A DNA stretch of 59,226 nt from an uncultured Alphaproteobacteria bacterium. GTDB taxonomy: Bacteria > Pseudomonadota > Alphaproteobacteria > RF32 > CAG-239. Position 1 is the stretch's first letter. Each line of letters opens with the position of its first letter. The notes under the pieces are model-generated. The model was given only the letters and a program-made list of their open reading frames with translations. It was not told the origin of the DNA and made no database searches. Both the position numbers and the translations under genes were made by a program. The stretch covers positions 1 through 59,226 of the forward strand of contig CALXTN010000009.1 in the NCBI GenBank assembly GCA_944391405.1. Direction: 5' to 3'. Shown here piece by piece: positions 16,197-24,660 of the stretch.

Positions 16197-16225
16197 GTTT
16201 TAGTGCTTTTTTGTCTATCCGTCAA
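16197..16225 (-). promoter_or_regulatory. Sigma-70-type promoter for the 219-residue protein gene
   Basis: On the minus strand TTGACG and TAAAAC are 17 bases apart. The -10 is weak, the -35 nearly ideal. Confidence 0.5.
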
Positions 16226-16352
16226 GCTAAAAATGTTTTTATGTGGTAAATTTATGCCAATGTACGCTTTTTACTTGCTTTTTTAAAGAAATCTTATACA
16301 TTGCGCGGTATAATAAACTTAATCTTTAAATTTAATCTGTATGAGGTATTTG

Positions 16353-17804
16353 ATGCTGACTGCAAAAAATAATGTAGCGTATATTCGTGCCGAAGTGATG
16401 CAAAGAGTGGCTAAATCTTTTGTTGAGACTGGTTTGGACGATATTGAAGATGCTTTAAATGAATTGGTTGCTGATAAGAATTTTCGCCGTGATCCAGAGG
16501 CTGAAAAGGCTACTATTAAGGGACAAATTTTGGCGGCAATGGGATTTTTGCCGCAAGAAGTTGATGCGAATCGGAGTTTGAAAGAATTTGCTCAAGAAGC
16601 TTTGGCTCGTACACAAGCAAATCGTGCCGGTTTATCCGTTATCAAAGGTGCTTGTAATGCTTGTCGCTCTAAAACCTATGAAGTTACTCCGATGTGTCAA
16701 GCTTGTGTGGCTCGTCCGTGCGAATTAAATTGTGCGAAAAAGGCTATTACTGTTACTGATAAAGCTTTTATTGATCAGGATAAATGTATTAAATGCGGTT
16801 TGTGTGCAACTTATTGTCCTTATGGCGCAATTCATAAATCTGTTGTACCTTGCGAAGAACCTTGTCCGGTTAATGCTATTAAAAAAGATGCAGAGGGACG
16901 TGAGGAAATTGATATTGAAAAGTGTATCTCTTGCGGTAAATGTTTACAATCTTGTCCGTTTGGTGCCATCGTTTATAATTCTCAGATGATTGACGTGTTA
17001 AACGCTCTTAAAAATCCTGATAAAAAAGTTGTGGCGATGGTTGCTCCTGCTATCTTGGGACAGTTTGGTAATGATTTGGGCAAAGTTATTGCTGCATATA
17101 AGGCTTTGGGTTTTGATGATGTTATTGAGGTTGCTTATGGTGCAGATTTTACATCTAAAAATGAATCTGCAGAATTTGTAGAACGTATGGAAGAAGGAGC
17201 TTCATTTATGACGACATCCTGCTGTCCGGCTTATGTTAAAACTGCTAAAGTTCATGTTCCGGAAATTGTTCCATTTGTTTCTAATACCGGAAGCCCAATG
17301 TATTATGCCGCAGAAGTTTTGAAAAAGCGTTATCCTGATGCTGTTTCTGTATTTGTTGGACCGTGTTTGGCTAAACGTATTGAAGCCGAAAATAATCCTA
17401 ATGTTGATTATGTTTTGGTGTTTGCTGATGTGCAGGCTATGTTTGACGCAAAAGGAATTGATATTAATTCTTTGGATGCGGCGGCTTTTGCTGATGAGGC
17501 TTCTCTGCAATCTCGTCGTTATGCTATTTCCGGCGGTGTCGCTGCGGCAGTTGAAAACTTAATTGACGGACGTGCAGACTATCGCCCAATGAAAATTAAC
17601 GGTTTGACTAAAGATGAAGTTAAAAACTTAAAACGTTATGCAGCTAAAGGCTTGGATAATGGTTGCAATATGCTTGAAGTTATGTGCTGCGAAGGTGGCT
17701 GTATAGCAGGTCCAGGATGTCTGTCTATGCCGAAAAAAGCTGCGGTTGTTTTGGAAAAATATGCAGCCGAAGGTAAAAATCAAAAGGATTGTGAAATTCA
17801 TTAA
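16353..17804 (+). CDS. Monomeric [FeFe] hydrogenase (group B-like)
   Basis: Numbered from the upstream ATG at 16341, the N-terminal half carries many Fe-S cysteines: C105/C108, C119-C131, CIKCGLCATYC (149-159) and CISCGKCLQSC (195-205). The H-cluster motifs are TTSCCPAY (291-298), GPCLAKRIE (340-348) and EVMCCEGGC (446-454), in the form seen in group B rather than group A enzymes (no MPCxxK). It would evolve or consume H2 with ferredoxin in the cytoplasm during fermentation. No HydE, HydF or HydG maturase is in the window. I start at the second ATG (MLTAKNN) because GAGG, which overlaps the first ATG, sits correctly before it. A TATAAT lies at 16309-16314. Confidence 0.88.
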   Translation: MLTAKNNVAYIRAEVMQRVAKSFVETGLDDIEDALNELVADKNFRRDPEAEKATIKGQILAAMGFLPQEVDANRSLKEFAQEALARTQANRAGLSVIKGACNACRSKTYEVTPMCQACVARPCELNCAKKAITVTDKAFIDQDKCIKCGLCATYCPYGAIHKSVVPCEEPCPVNAIKKDAEGREEIDIEKCISCGKCLQSCPFGAIVYNSQMIDVLNALKNPDKKVVAMVAPAILGQFGNDLGKVIAAYKALGFDDVIEVAYGADFTSKNESAEFVERMEEGASFMTTSCCPAYVKTAKVHVPEIVPFVSNTGSPMYYAAEVLKKRYPDAVSVFVGPCLAKRIEAENNPNVDYVLVFADVQAMFDAKGIDINSLDAAAFADEASLQSRRYAISGGVAAAVENLIDGRADYRPMKINGLTKDEVKNLKRYAAKGLDNGCNMLEVMCCEGGCIAGPGCLSMPKKAAVVLEKYAAEGKNQKDCEIH

Positions 17805-17826
17805 TTCTTTAGTTAATTCTGTGCTT

Positions 17827-17853
17827 AAAGGGCGTTTTATGCGCCCTTTTTGT
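17827..17853 (+). terminator. Hydrogenase gene terminator
   Basis: The stem aaagggcg / cgcccttt is followed by Ts. Confidence 0.8.
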
Positions 17854-17955
17854 TTTGAGAAATTTTTAGGGCTTTTTTCTTTACTTTAAATTTTGTTTTT
17901 GATAGTCTAAATATGCATCGGGAGGGAATAAACTATGTATTAAGGATAGAAACCG

Positions 17956-18486
17956 ATGTATGATAAATTTAGAGTTATTTGTTGTGAGAATCCAAATAAA
18001 TATCCGGGAAAATTGTTTATTGATATTTATCCTGCAGATCATATTACTCATGAACTTCTTTATCAAATGCGCTTGAAACTTACACCAGATGTTTATGATA
18101 TTACAGGCGGTGTTTATCTAGACGATTTAGGGGGAGGAAATGTTAGGCTTCAGTATATTAAGCACTATGATAAAAGGATCCAAAAACAGCAAGCTTTAAT
18201 TAGGGAAAGAGTTGACGCTCAAATTATTAAATTGTTTAAGGATATGAAAGATAGGGGTGTTGATAAAACTATCAGTGCTTCACTGACGGAAGTTTATGAG
18301 GTTTTTCGTGCGGATGAAGTTTATCCCAAGAGTGCTAAAGATGAAAAAATATTAAATGCACAAAGACAATATGCTAAACGTCAAAAAATTATGGCGCAAC
18401 GACAGCAGTTTTATGCACAACAGAAACATGCTTCAGCTCCTCATATAGCTTTAATGATTAATCAACTTGAACGCTCTGGTGACTAG
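17956..18486 (+). CDS. Hypothetical protein with C-terminal coiled coil
   Basis: The 176-residue soluble protein has an N-terminal alpha/beta part and a Gln/Lys/Arg-rich helical region from about residue 125 (RQYAKRQKIMAQRQQFYAQQ). No family is recognised. AAGGA lies before its ATG. Immediately upstream a stronger GGAGGG precedes a two-codon open frame (ATG TAT TAA, 17935-17943). The 3' end overlaps the convergent thioredoxin-like gene by 29 bases. Confidence 0.6.
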   Translation: MYDKFRVICCENPNKYPGKLFIDIYPADHITHELLYQMRLKLTPDVYDITGGVYLDDLGGGNVRLQYIKHYDKRIQKQQALIRERVDAQIIKLFKDMKDRGVDKTISASLTEVYEVFRADEVYPKSAKDEKILNAQRQYAKRQKIMAQRQQFYAQQKHASAPHIALMINQLERSGD

Positions 18487-19045
18487 AATATTCGGTCGGA
18501 TTGATGATTGATTGAGGCGTTGGTTTTATTAGCTGTTTAATTTGTTTATACAGCTTATTTGAACTCCAGTCAGCTTCACCTTGAATGGTTGCTACTTTTT
18601 TGCCTTGTTTATTCATAATGACAGTGTAAGGTGTTGAGCCAATTCCTAAACTTAGAGATAATTTATTTTCTGTATCATTGAAGAATGGAATGGTCGGTGC
18701 GCCGTATTTGGTTAAAAATTTACGTTCATCCTTGGTGTTGCTCCATTCAGATGCTGGAGAAATCAGCATAACTTTGATGTTGTCTTGAAGGGCTTGAGGG
18801 TAGAATTTTTCTAATCTTTTCATTTCGCGTAAGCAAGGAAAACAACTTTGTGACCAGAATATTAATATAGTTAATTCTGCATTAGAATCTAACAGGCGAA
18901 TACTATCTTTGCTTTCTGAAATTAATGATACGTCTGGCATGTTTACAGGATATTCTAAAACGTATAAGCCTTTTGGACCATTGTAAGCTTTCGCGTTAAA
19001 AGCGATAAATAAACAACATAGTATTGTATAGAATAGGGTTTTCAT
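18458..19045 (-). CDS. TlpA/ResA-like exported thioredoxin-fold protein
   Basis: A signal peptide (cleavage after AKA, residue 19) precedes a thioredoxin-like fold. The redox pair is in WSQSCFPCLREMKR (CFPC), the cis-proline region reads GSTPYTVIMNKQG, and KVATIQGEADW matches the TlpA pattern. Such proteins reduce periplasmic cytochrome c or other envelope thiols. Membrane release or retention depends on signal cleavage. It diverges from the small lipoprotein gene across about 95 bases. Confidence 0.8.
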   Translation of the reverse strand: MKTLFYTILCCLFIAFNAKAYNGPKGLYVLEYPVNMPDVSLISESKDSIRLLDSNAELTILIFWSQSCFPCLREMKRLEKFYPQALQDNIKVMLISPASEWSNTKDERKFLTKYGAPTIPFFNDTENKLSLSLGIGSTPYTVIMNKQGKKVATIQGEADWSSNKLYKQIKQLIKPTPQSIINPTEYSSHQSVQVD

Positions 19046-19141
19046 GGGGCTTTTTCCTGTTAATTACTTTAATTCAACTTTGTACTTTAGACGCTTTTCA
19101 TATAAACTGATTTTAGGTTTATTCAATGTGTAGGTTAAAAA

Positions 19142-19279
19142 ATGAAATATTTAGTTAAATTTTTAATGATTTTTTCAGTATTTTTTTCCATCTTTTATGT
19201 AAGTGCCTGCGGGAGAATTTCTGCAAATCAACCAATTAAAGGAAGCGGATATCCGCATTCTTATCCGAGACATTATTAG
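19142..19279 (+). CDS. Small lipoprotein (LptM-like)
   Basis: A 45-residue frame begins with MKYLVKF and a hydrophobic stretch, followed by the lipobox VSAC with cysteine 23. The mature part is only 23 residues and ends in Pro/Tyr/His-rich GYPHSYPRHY. Small alphaproteobacterial lipoproteins with ACG directly after the lipobox and a YPRxYP tail belong to the LptM-like group, which helps assemble the LPS translocon LptDE; that assignment is tentative. Start and stop are clear, but the ribosome site is weak. Confidence 0.6.
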   Translation: MKYLVKFLMIFSVFFSIFYVSACGRISANQPIKGSGYPHSYPRHY

Positions 19280-19302
19280 TCTTTGCTTTTTGAGGGAGTG
19301 TT

Positions 19303-19995
19303 ATGACAAATAAAGATGATTTTTCTGATGTTATGATTCCATATGTGGAATTTGCTGAGAACGCTAACGAAAGAACACCTTGTATTTTGGTGTTGGATTG
19401 TTCTGGATCTATGCGTGGCGAACCGATTAAACAACTTAATTCTGGTTTGCAGGCTTTGGAAAAAGAGCTGAAAGAAGATATTGATGCTAGTTCTCGTGTG
19501 CAGCTTTTGGTTATTAAGGCATATGGTAAAGATGACGCTGAAATTTCTGCAGATTGGGTTGATGCAATGAATTTTACGGCTCCGGTTATGGATGCTTCAG
19601 GGCTATCTCCTATTGGGAAAGCTATGGAATTGGCTTTGCATAAAATTGAAGAACAAAAATGTTTGTATGACAGTTGTGGTATTACATCTAAACGTCCTTG
19701 GATCTTTCTGATTAGCGATGGCGAACCGACTGATTATGGTTGGGAAGCTGCTGCGGCAAAATGTCGTGAAGCACAACAAAATAAAAAAGTAGTTATTCAT
19801 GCGGTGGGTACGCAAGGTGCTAATTTGGAGAAACTCGCTAAGTTCTCTTTGATGCCTCCGAAACGTTTGAGCGGATTGAAATTTACAGAGTTCTTCCTCT
19901 GGCTTTCTCGCAGCGTATCTTGTGTGTCTAGAGCGGCGCCGAATATGCCTGATATTTTAGATGATATTGAGGCTTGGCATGAAGAAAACGCCTAG
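19303..19995 (+). CDS. TerY-like von Willebrand factor A protein
   Basis: The 230-residue protein is a single vWA domain of the TerY type. The MIDAS motif is DCSGS (residues 32-36); the later threonine and aspartate lie around SGLSPIGKA and LISDGEPTD. The C-terminal segment LKFTEFFLWLSRSVSCVSR is characteristic of TerY. vWA domains bind Mg and partner proteins. It is first in a tightly overlapping operon with a PP2C phosphatase and a kinase (TerY-P triad), so it likely acts as the scaffold or metal-sensing subunit. GAGGGAG precedes the ATG. Confidence 0.88.
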   Translation: MTNKDDFSDVMIPYVEFAENANERTPCILVLDCSGSMRGEPIKQLNSGLQALEKELKEDIDASSRVQLLVIKAYGKDDAEISADWVDAMNFTAPVMDASGLSPIGKAMELALHKIEEQKCLYDSCGITSKRPWIFLISDGEPTDYGWEAAAAKCREAQQNKKVVIHAVGTQGANLEKLAKFSLMPPKRLSGLKFTEFFLWLSRSVSCVSRAAPNMPDILDDIEAWHEENA

Positions 19996-20773
19996 GTCAA
20001 TTCGGGTTATTGCAACCAAAATTACGGGCGGATTGCATCTGGCTAAACAAAAGCCTTGTCAGGATTTTTATCAATATGCCTGTTCCGGTAATAAACTTGT
20101 GGCGGTTGTTTCTGATGGCGCAGGCTCCGCTGTTTATGGGAAAATTGGGGCGAAAATTATTTGTGAAACGTTGGTTAACGTGCTGATAAATACGCCGCTT
20201 AAGAATACGAAAGAGGCTGTTGTTAAAGCAATAAATATGGCACGTGCAAGGTTGGTTATTCATAGGCTTAATAAATCTAAATCTGAACGGGAAATTCTTA
20301 ATTTTTCGGCGACAGTTGTGGGAGTTGTGTATCATAAAAATCGAGGTATCTTTTTTCATATAGGAGATGGTGCAGGAATCGCTGTTCATAATGTTAAAAG
20401 TGATAAAATCGTCAATGATGAAAATATGGTTTCTTCTTGTCAAAAAGTAAAATATACTCTTTCTCGACCGGCTAATGGTTCTTTTTCTTGTGAAACTTAT
20501 TTTTATACAATGAAAAATTGGACGGATTGTCTTCGCTTTACGCCGATTGAAAAGGCCGAGGCTCTTTTTTTGATGACAGATGGTGTGACAAATTTTGCTC
20601 TTTCTGATGATATGTGCGAGCTTAAAAATGGCTTTATTGAACCGATAAATCAGTATCTCAAAAATGAGCAGAATAAAACAAGAGCGTTGAAAGCTCTAAA
20701 TAATACTCTTGATACAAAACAAGCACGTAAACTTAATTCAGATGATAAAAATTTTTTGTGGGTGGGATTATGA
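19979..20773 (+). CDS. PP2C-type protein phosphatase of the TerY-P triad
   Basis: PP2C motifs are in order: CQDF with D29, SDGAGS with D46, FFHIGDGAG (GD motif), LMTDGVTNF and the C-terminal SDDKNFLWVGL. The Mn/Mg-binding aspartates are all present, so it should dephosphorylate Ser/Thr. I start at the ATG overlapping the end of the vWA gene by 17 bases (MKKTPRSIRV); a longer in-frame start 18 bases upstream would only add residues inside the neighbour. It is soluble and probably reverses the downstream kinase. Confidence 0.87.
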   Translation: MKKTPRSIRVIATKITGGLHLAKQKPCQDFYQYACSGNKLVAVVSDGAGSAVYGKIGAKIICETLVNVLINTPLKNTKEAVVKAINMARARLVIHRLNKSKSEREILNFSATVVGVVYHKNRGIFFHIGDGAGIAVHNVKSDKIVNDENMVSSCQKVKYTLSRPANGSFSCETYFYTMKNWTDCLRFTPIEKAEALFLMTDGVTNFALSDDMCELKNGFIEPINQYLKNEQNKTRALKALNNTLDTKQARKLNSDDKNFLWVGL

Positions 20774-22260
20774 ATACTGAAACGAGTGCTTTATTAAATC
20801 AGCCAACATTTGTGTCAGAATTGCAATTTAATGCGATTTTTGCGGATAGAAGTTTTAAACGTATTACATTAGGTAAATTGCTGAATAAAGGTGGTGCAGC
20901 TGGTAAAATTTATGAAATTGTTGGACAGCCGGATAAAGTTGCTAAAATTTTTCATGAACGACAAAAAAGTAATACGAATCGCTTAAAATTGGAAGCGATG
21001 GTTATCAATAATCCGAATATCCCAAGTGTGACAGCAGGAGGGGTAGAATATGTGCAAATAGCATGGCCGGAAGCGGTTTTGGAAGATGATGAAGGATATT
21101 GTGTTGGTTATATGATGCCGTTTATTGATACTTCGGCTGCGGTTTCTTTAGACCATTTGATGCAAGGTGCTGTACGTGCTAAATTGGGGTTGAGTGATAA
21201 GTATGAATATCGTGTTATGGCTGCTTATAATGTTGCTCTTATGGTGGCGTCGTTGCATAAGTATGGGCACTATATTATTGATTTGAAGCCAGCGAATGTT
21301 TCTATCTATAAAAAAACAATGACTGTTGCTATGTTTGACTGTGATGGCTTTTCTATTCAGGGTGAACAGGCTCGCTTTCCGGCAGAATTTGTGAGTGAAG
21401 AGTATATCTATCCGGAAGGTATGACACAGTCTTGTGATGAAATGGGGGAAGAGCAAGATAAGTTTGCTTTGGCGGTTATTATCTTTAAACTGCTTAACAA
21501 TGGTATTCATCCGTTTTCTGGTGTGGTTAAGAAAAATGCCGATAGCGCATTGTCTATTCAGGAGCGTATTGAGCAATATCATTATGCTTACGGTATGTGG
21601 GGTGATGCTTATCAAGCGCCACATCCTTACAGTATTCATGAATTTTTGCCACAGAGTACTTTGAAACTTTTTGACCGTGCTTTTGTGAAAGGACAGAAAA
21701 GACCAACGGCAGTTGAATGGCAGGTAGAATTAGACTATTTGCTTAGAAATTTAAAGCATTGTAAAAAGAATCCGAATCATGCGTATTTTACAAATAAAGG
21801 TTGTGGGTTATGTGTGGCGGAAGATCGCTTAAAAGCTAATCTTAAGACTATTCAAGAAAAAAAAGCCGAACCTCGTAAAATTCGTGGTTTTGAGATAAAG
21901 AAATTGTCTCGTGAAAGTATGGAACATGATAAATGGGTGCGTATGCAGAGTGAAAAAAGAGCGATGCGTATGGCTTATTTTTTGGTGATGTTATATAGTC
22001 TGCTAATGACATCGTTGCCGAGAATCGCGTTGGAGTATAAGACGACTTTAGATGAATTGGGGATATCTTTGCAATTAGTTTGGTGTATCATCGGATTTAA
22101 TATGTTACATTGGGTGGTAAAAAAAGGACGTAAATTCTTAGTTAGATTTGTTGGAGGGACAATGGTAAATGCTTTAATTACATATACTTATTGTTGTGTT
22201 GTAACGGCTTTAATTGTCGGAAATGAAATTGATTGGGCTAAGTTGTTTAAGGCTTTTTAG
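20770..22260 (+). CDS. Membrane-anchored Ser/Thr protein kinase of the TerY-P triad
   Basis: The 496-residue protein has a eukaryotic-type kinase domain at about residues 30-325: a Gly-rich loop (GGAAGKIYEI), the lysine in VAKIF (59), catalytic D171 in YIIDLKPANV and the metal motif DCDGF (190-194). A zinc-ribbon-like motif follows (C331, H337, C345, C348), and then three hydrophobic segments (about 403-420, 430-450, 465-485) that anchor it in the membrane. The start at 20770 overlaps the phosphatase stop as ATGA, with GGTGGG before it. Known TerY-P kinases are often soluble, so the membrane anchor is notable. Confidence 0.87.
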   Translation: MNTETSALLNQPTFVSELQFNAIFADRSFKRITLGKLLNKGGAAGKIYEIVGQPDKVAKIFHERQKSNTNRLKLEAMVINNPNIPSVTAGGVEYVQIAWPEAVLEDDEGYCVGYMMPFIDTSAAVSLDHLMQGAVRAKLGLSDKYEYRVMAAYNVALMVASLHKYGHYIIDLKPANVSIYKKTMTVAMFDCDGFSIQGEQARFPAEFVSEEYIYPEGMTQSCDEMGEEQDKFALAVIIFKLLNNGIHPFSGVVKKNADSALSIQERIEQYHYAYGMWGDAYQAPHPYSIHEFLPQSTLKLFDRAFVKGQKRPTAVEWQVELDYLLRNLKHCKKNPNHAYFTNKGCGLCVAEDRLKANLKTIQEKKAEPRKIRGFEIKKLSRESMEHDKWVRMQSEKRAMRMAYFLVMLYSLLMTSLPRIALEYKTTLDELGISLQLVWCIIGFNMLHWVVKKGRKFLVRFVGGTMVNALITYTYCCVVTALIVGNEIDWAKLFKAF

Positions 22261-22369
22261 TCTATAGTTTCTTAAATGATACTAACAACCTATGAAGTGC
22301 CTACTTTTCATTTTAAAAATTGTTGTTATAAATTAAGTATTGGTAATTTGATAATTTAAGGAAAAATTT

Positions 22370-23761
22370 GTGATAAATTTAAAGAATATTGTTATCTCGG
22401 GTAAAGAAGTTTGCCCTATTATTGAAGGTGGTAAAGGTATTAACGGAACTGATGGGCGCAGTAGCGGTGCTTTTGCGAAAGAGGGTTGCGTAGGTACTAT
22501 TTCTTTAGTCAGCGCAGATTACTATGATGAAAATGGTAAGCCTGTTTTGGAACGTTCTCATCGCTTGAAACGTTTGAAACGTCATGAAGATTTAATTGCC
22601 GGTGCTATTAAAGGCGGTATTGCTCAGGCTCAAATTGCTCATGAAATTGCCGGAAATAACGGACGTATCCATGTTAATGAATTATGGGAATTGGCTGATT
22701 CCGAGACCGTGATTACTGAAGTCCTGAAAGGGGCAAAAGGTTTAATTCATGGTGTGACTTGTGGAGCAGGGCTTCCTTATAAATTAGGGGAAATTGCATC
22801 GGCTAATGGTGTTTACTATTATCCGATTGTTTCTTCTGCAAGGGCTTTTCAGATTTTGTGGAAGCGTGCTTATGTAAATTATAGCGAATTTTTAGGTGGT
22901 GTTGTTTATGAGGATCCTTGGCTTGCAGGTGGTCATAATGGTCTTTCTAATGCTGAGAATCCTGAGGAACCTCAAAATCCGTATAATCGTATTAAAGAGT
23001 TGCGTGCAACTCTTAATAAATTAGGTCTGTGCGAAACACCGATTATTATTGCCGGTGGCGTTTGGTCGCTTAGTGATTGGGTAGATTATTTGGATAATCC
23101 GGAAATTGGTAAAGTTGCTTTTCAATTTGGTACACGACCGATGATTACTACAGAAAGTCCGATTAGTGATGCTTGGAAACAAGTTATGCTTAAGACAAAA
23201 CCAGGTGATGTTGTTTTGCAACGTTTTAGCCCGACAGGTTTCTATTCTTCAGCAATTAAGAATAAATTTTTATCACGCTTGATTGAACGTAAAGAAGGTG
23301 AAATTGCTTATAAACTTGAAGCTGATGAGGAATTTGATACCCCTTTGTCTTTGAGCAATGTTAAAGAAATATTCATTAAATCAGCTGATTTAGCTAAAGC
23401 AGATAATCAAATCAAGGCTGGATTTACAGTTATTCAGGAAACACCAGATTCAACGGTTGTCTTTTTGACACCGCAAGAATGGGCTACGATGAAAGATGAT
23501 AGGGCGAAATGTTTGGGTTGTTTGTCTCAATGCCAATTTTCTGCATGGTCTGGAGCAAATGGTACAACAGGAAAAATGTGCGATCCTCGTACATATTGTA
23601 TTCATAAGACATTGTTTGATATTAGCCATAATGGTAAAACAGATGATAATTTGTTGTTTGCAGGACATCAGGTTTATCGTTTTGGACAAGATCCGCTTTA
23701 TGCTAATGGGCATATTCCGACGACGCATGAGCTGATTGAAGCTATTAAAGCTGGACGTTAA
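22370..23761 (+). CDS. Nitronate-monooxygenase-family flavoprotein with Cys-rich C-terminus
   Basis: The TIM-barrel region (residues 1-300) carries FMN-binding features of the 2-nitropropane dioxygenase family: VTCGAGLP, the catalytic-type histidine in AGGHNG (189), IIIAGGVWS and FQFGTRPM. The family oxidises nitronates or, in PfaD-type members, acts as an enoyl reductase; the substrate here is uncertain. The C-terminal ~110 residues add C381, C384, C388, C404 and C410, arranged like an Fe-S or zinc site. Translation starts at GTG with AAGG upstream. It stands alone with its own terminator. Confidence 0.75.
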   Translation: MINLKNIVISGKEVCPIIEGGKGINGTDGRSSGAFAKEGCVGTISLVSADYYDENGKPVLERSHRLKRLKRHEDLIAGAIKGGIAQAQIAHEIAGNNGRIHVNELWELADSETVITEVLKGAKGLIHGVTCGAGLPYKLGEIASANGVYYYPIVSSARAFQILWKRAYVNYSEFLGGVVYEDPWLAGGHNGLSNAENPEEPQNPYNRIKELRATLNKLGLCETPIIIAGGVWSLSDWVDYLDNPEIGKVAFQFGTRPMITTESPISDAWKQVMLKTKPGDVVLQRFSPTGFYSSAIKNKFLSRLIERKEGEIAYKLEADEEFDTPLSLSNVKEIFIKSADLAKADNQIKAGFTVIQETPDSTVVFLTPQEWATMKDDRAKCLGCLSQCQFSAWSGANGTTGKMCDPRTYCIHKTLFDISHNGKTDDNLLFAGHQVYRFGQDPLYANGHIPTTHELIEAIKAGR

Positions 23762-23783
23762 ATTAGATATGAAATATTAAATG

Positions 23784-23812
23784 TTGAGGAGCATTTGCTC
23801 CTCTTTTTTTTT
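23784..23812 (+). terminator. Terminator after the flavoprotein gene
   Basis: The stem gaggagc / gctcctc with loop attt is followed by eight or nine Ts. Confidence 0.85.
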
Positions 23813-23850
23813 GAGCTTTGGGAAAAATTTGGGAAATTGATGATATATCA

Positions 23851-23982
23851 ATGATTGAAGATTGTTTATATTGTAGAGATGAACAAAATTGTTTGGGGAA
23901 TCAAACGGTGGCAGATATTGAAAGTTTATGTCCTACTTGTGGTGCGGAACAAGAGGGATGTAGTGTGATTATTTTAATTTAG
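23851..23982 (+). CDS. 43-residue cysteine-rich mini-protein
   Basis: The short frame contains two CxxC pairs, CLYC at residues 5-8 and CPTC at 28-31, plus further cysteines at 14 and 38. This is a pattern of a minimal zinc ribbon. It lies between two terminators, in the orientation of the flavoprotein gene. No strong ribosome site is visible, so its translation is unproven. Confidence 0.4.
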   Translation: MIEDCLYCRDEQNCLGNQTVADIESLCPTCGAEQEGCSVIILI

Positions 23983-23989
23983 TTTATGA

Positions 23990-24025
23990 AAAAAAACAGC
24001 AACGTGACTCGTTGCTGTTTTTTTT
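23990..24025. terminator. Bidirectional terminator
   Basis: acagcaacg / cgttgctgt form a 9-bp perfect stem with loop tgact, flanked by A and T runs. It serves the DedA-like gene on the minus strand. Confidence 0.85.
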
Positions 24026-24026
24026 A

Positions 24027-24620
24027 CTAAAGAAATTTAACAGCGGCGAATCCGCCAATTAATAAAAGTAAAAAGAGCACTGAAAGCAAATTCAAATTCT
24101 TTTCAATAAATACTTTCATCGGATCACCGAAGCGTTTTAATAGCCATGCAATTAAGTAAAATCTCATACCTCTAGCTATGATTGAAGCTACGGTAAATAC
24201 AACTAAATCCAAATGGACAACACCACTTGCTATTGTAATGATTTTATATGGGAACGGAGTGATACCTGCTCCAAAAACTATCCATGCGCCATATTCGTGA
24301 TAATAATTTTCAAATTTTGCAAATTGAGTCATATAGCCGTAGAATTCTAATAATGGACGTGCAATTAATTCAAAACCATATACACCAATGAAATAACCAA
24401 AATACCCCCCTAAAACACTTGCAATAGTTGCTGTCCCGGCTATTTTGTATGCATCTTTTGGGGTTGCTAAGACCATTGGAATAATCATAATATCCGGAGG
24501 AATCGGAAAAAAAGAGCTTTCTATAAAAGAAATGATAAACAGCCAAGTTAAAGCATTTTGTTTGGCTGCTAAATTTAATGTGTGGTCATATATGGAACGT
24601 GTTAAGTCTTTAAAAGCCAT
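24027..24620 (-). CDS. YqaA/DedA-family membrane protein
   Basis: The 197-residue protein has about five hydrophobic segments and the VTT/SNARE-associated signature: ESSFFPIPPDIMIIPMVLA, GGYFGYFIGVYGFE and FGAGITPFPYKIITIASGV. DedA-family proteins flip or recycle lipid carriers such as undecaprenyl phosphate or phosphatidylethanolamine; the YqaA subgroup is less studied. It is probably monocistronic, 40 bases downstream of the 206-residue hypothetical gene. Confidence 0.85.
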   Translation of the reverse strand: MAFKDLTRSIYDHTLNLAAKQNALTWLFIISFIESSFFPIPPDIMIIPMVLATPKDAYKIAGTATIASVLGGYFGYFIGVYGFELIARPLLEFYGYMTQFAKFENYYHEYGAWIVFGAGITPFPYKIITIASGVVHLDLVVFTVASIIARGMRFYLIAWLLKRFGDPMKVFIEKNLNLLSVLFLLLLIGGFAAVKFL

Positions 24621-24660
24621 AGTTTTTTATCCATTAAAAAATTGTGTTACGGCTTTATTC

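Noticed and set aside
16153..16352. FNR-type site upstream of the hydrogenase
   Set aside because: Only half-sites such as TTGAT are visible; no complete TTGAT-N4-ATCAA was found.
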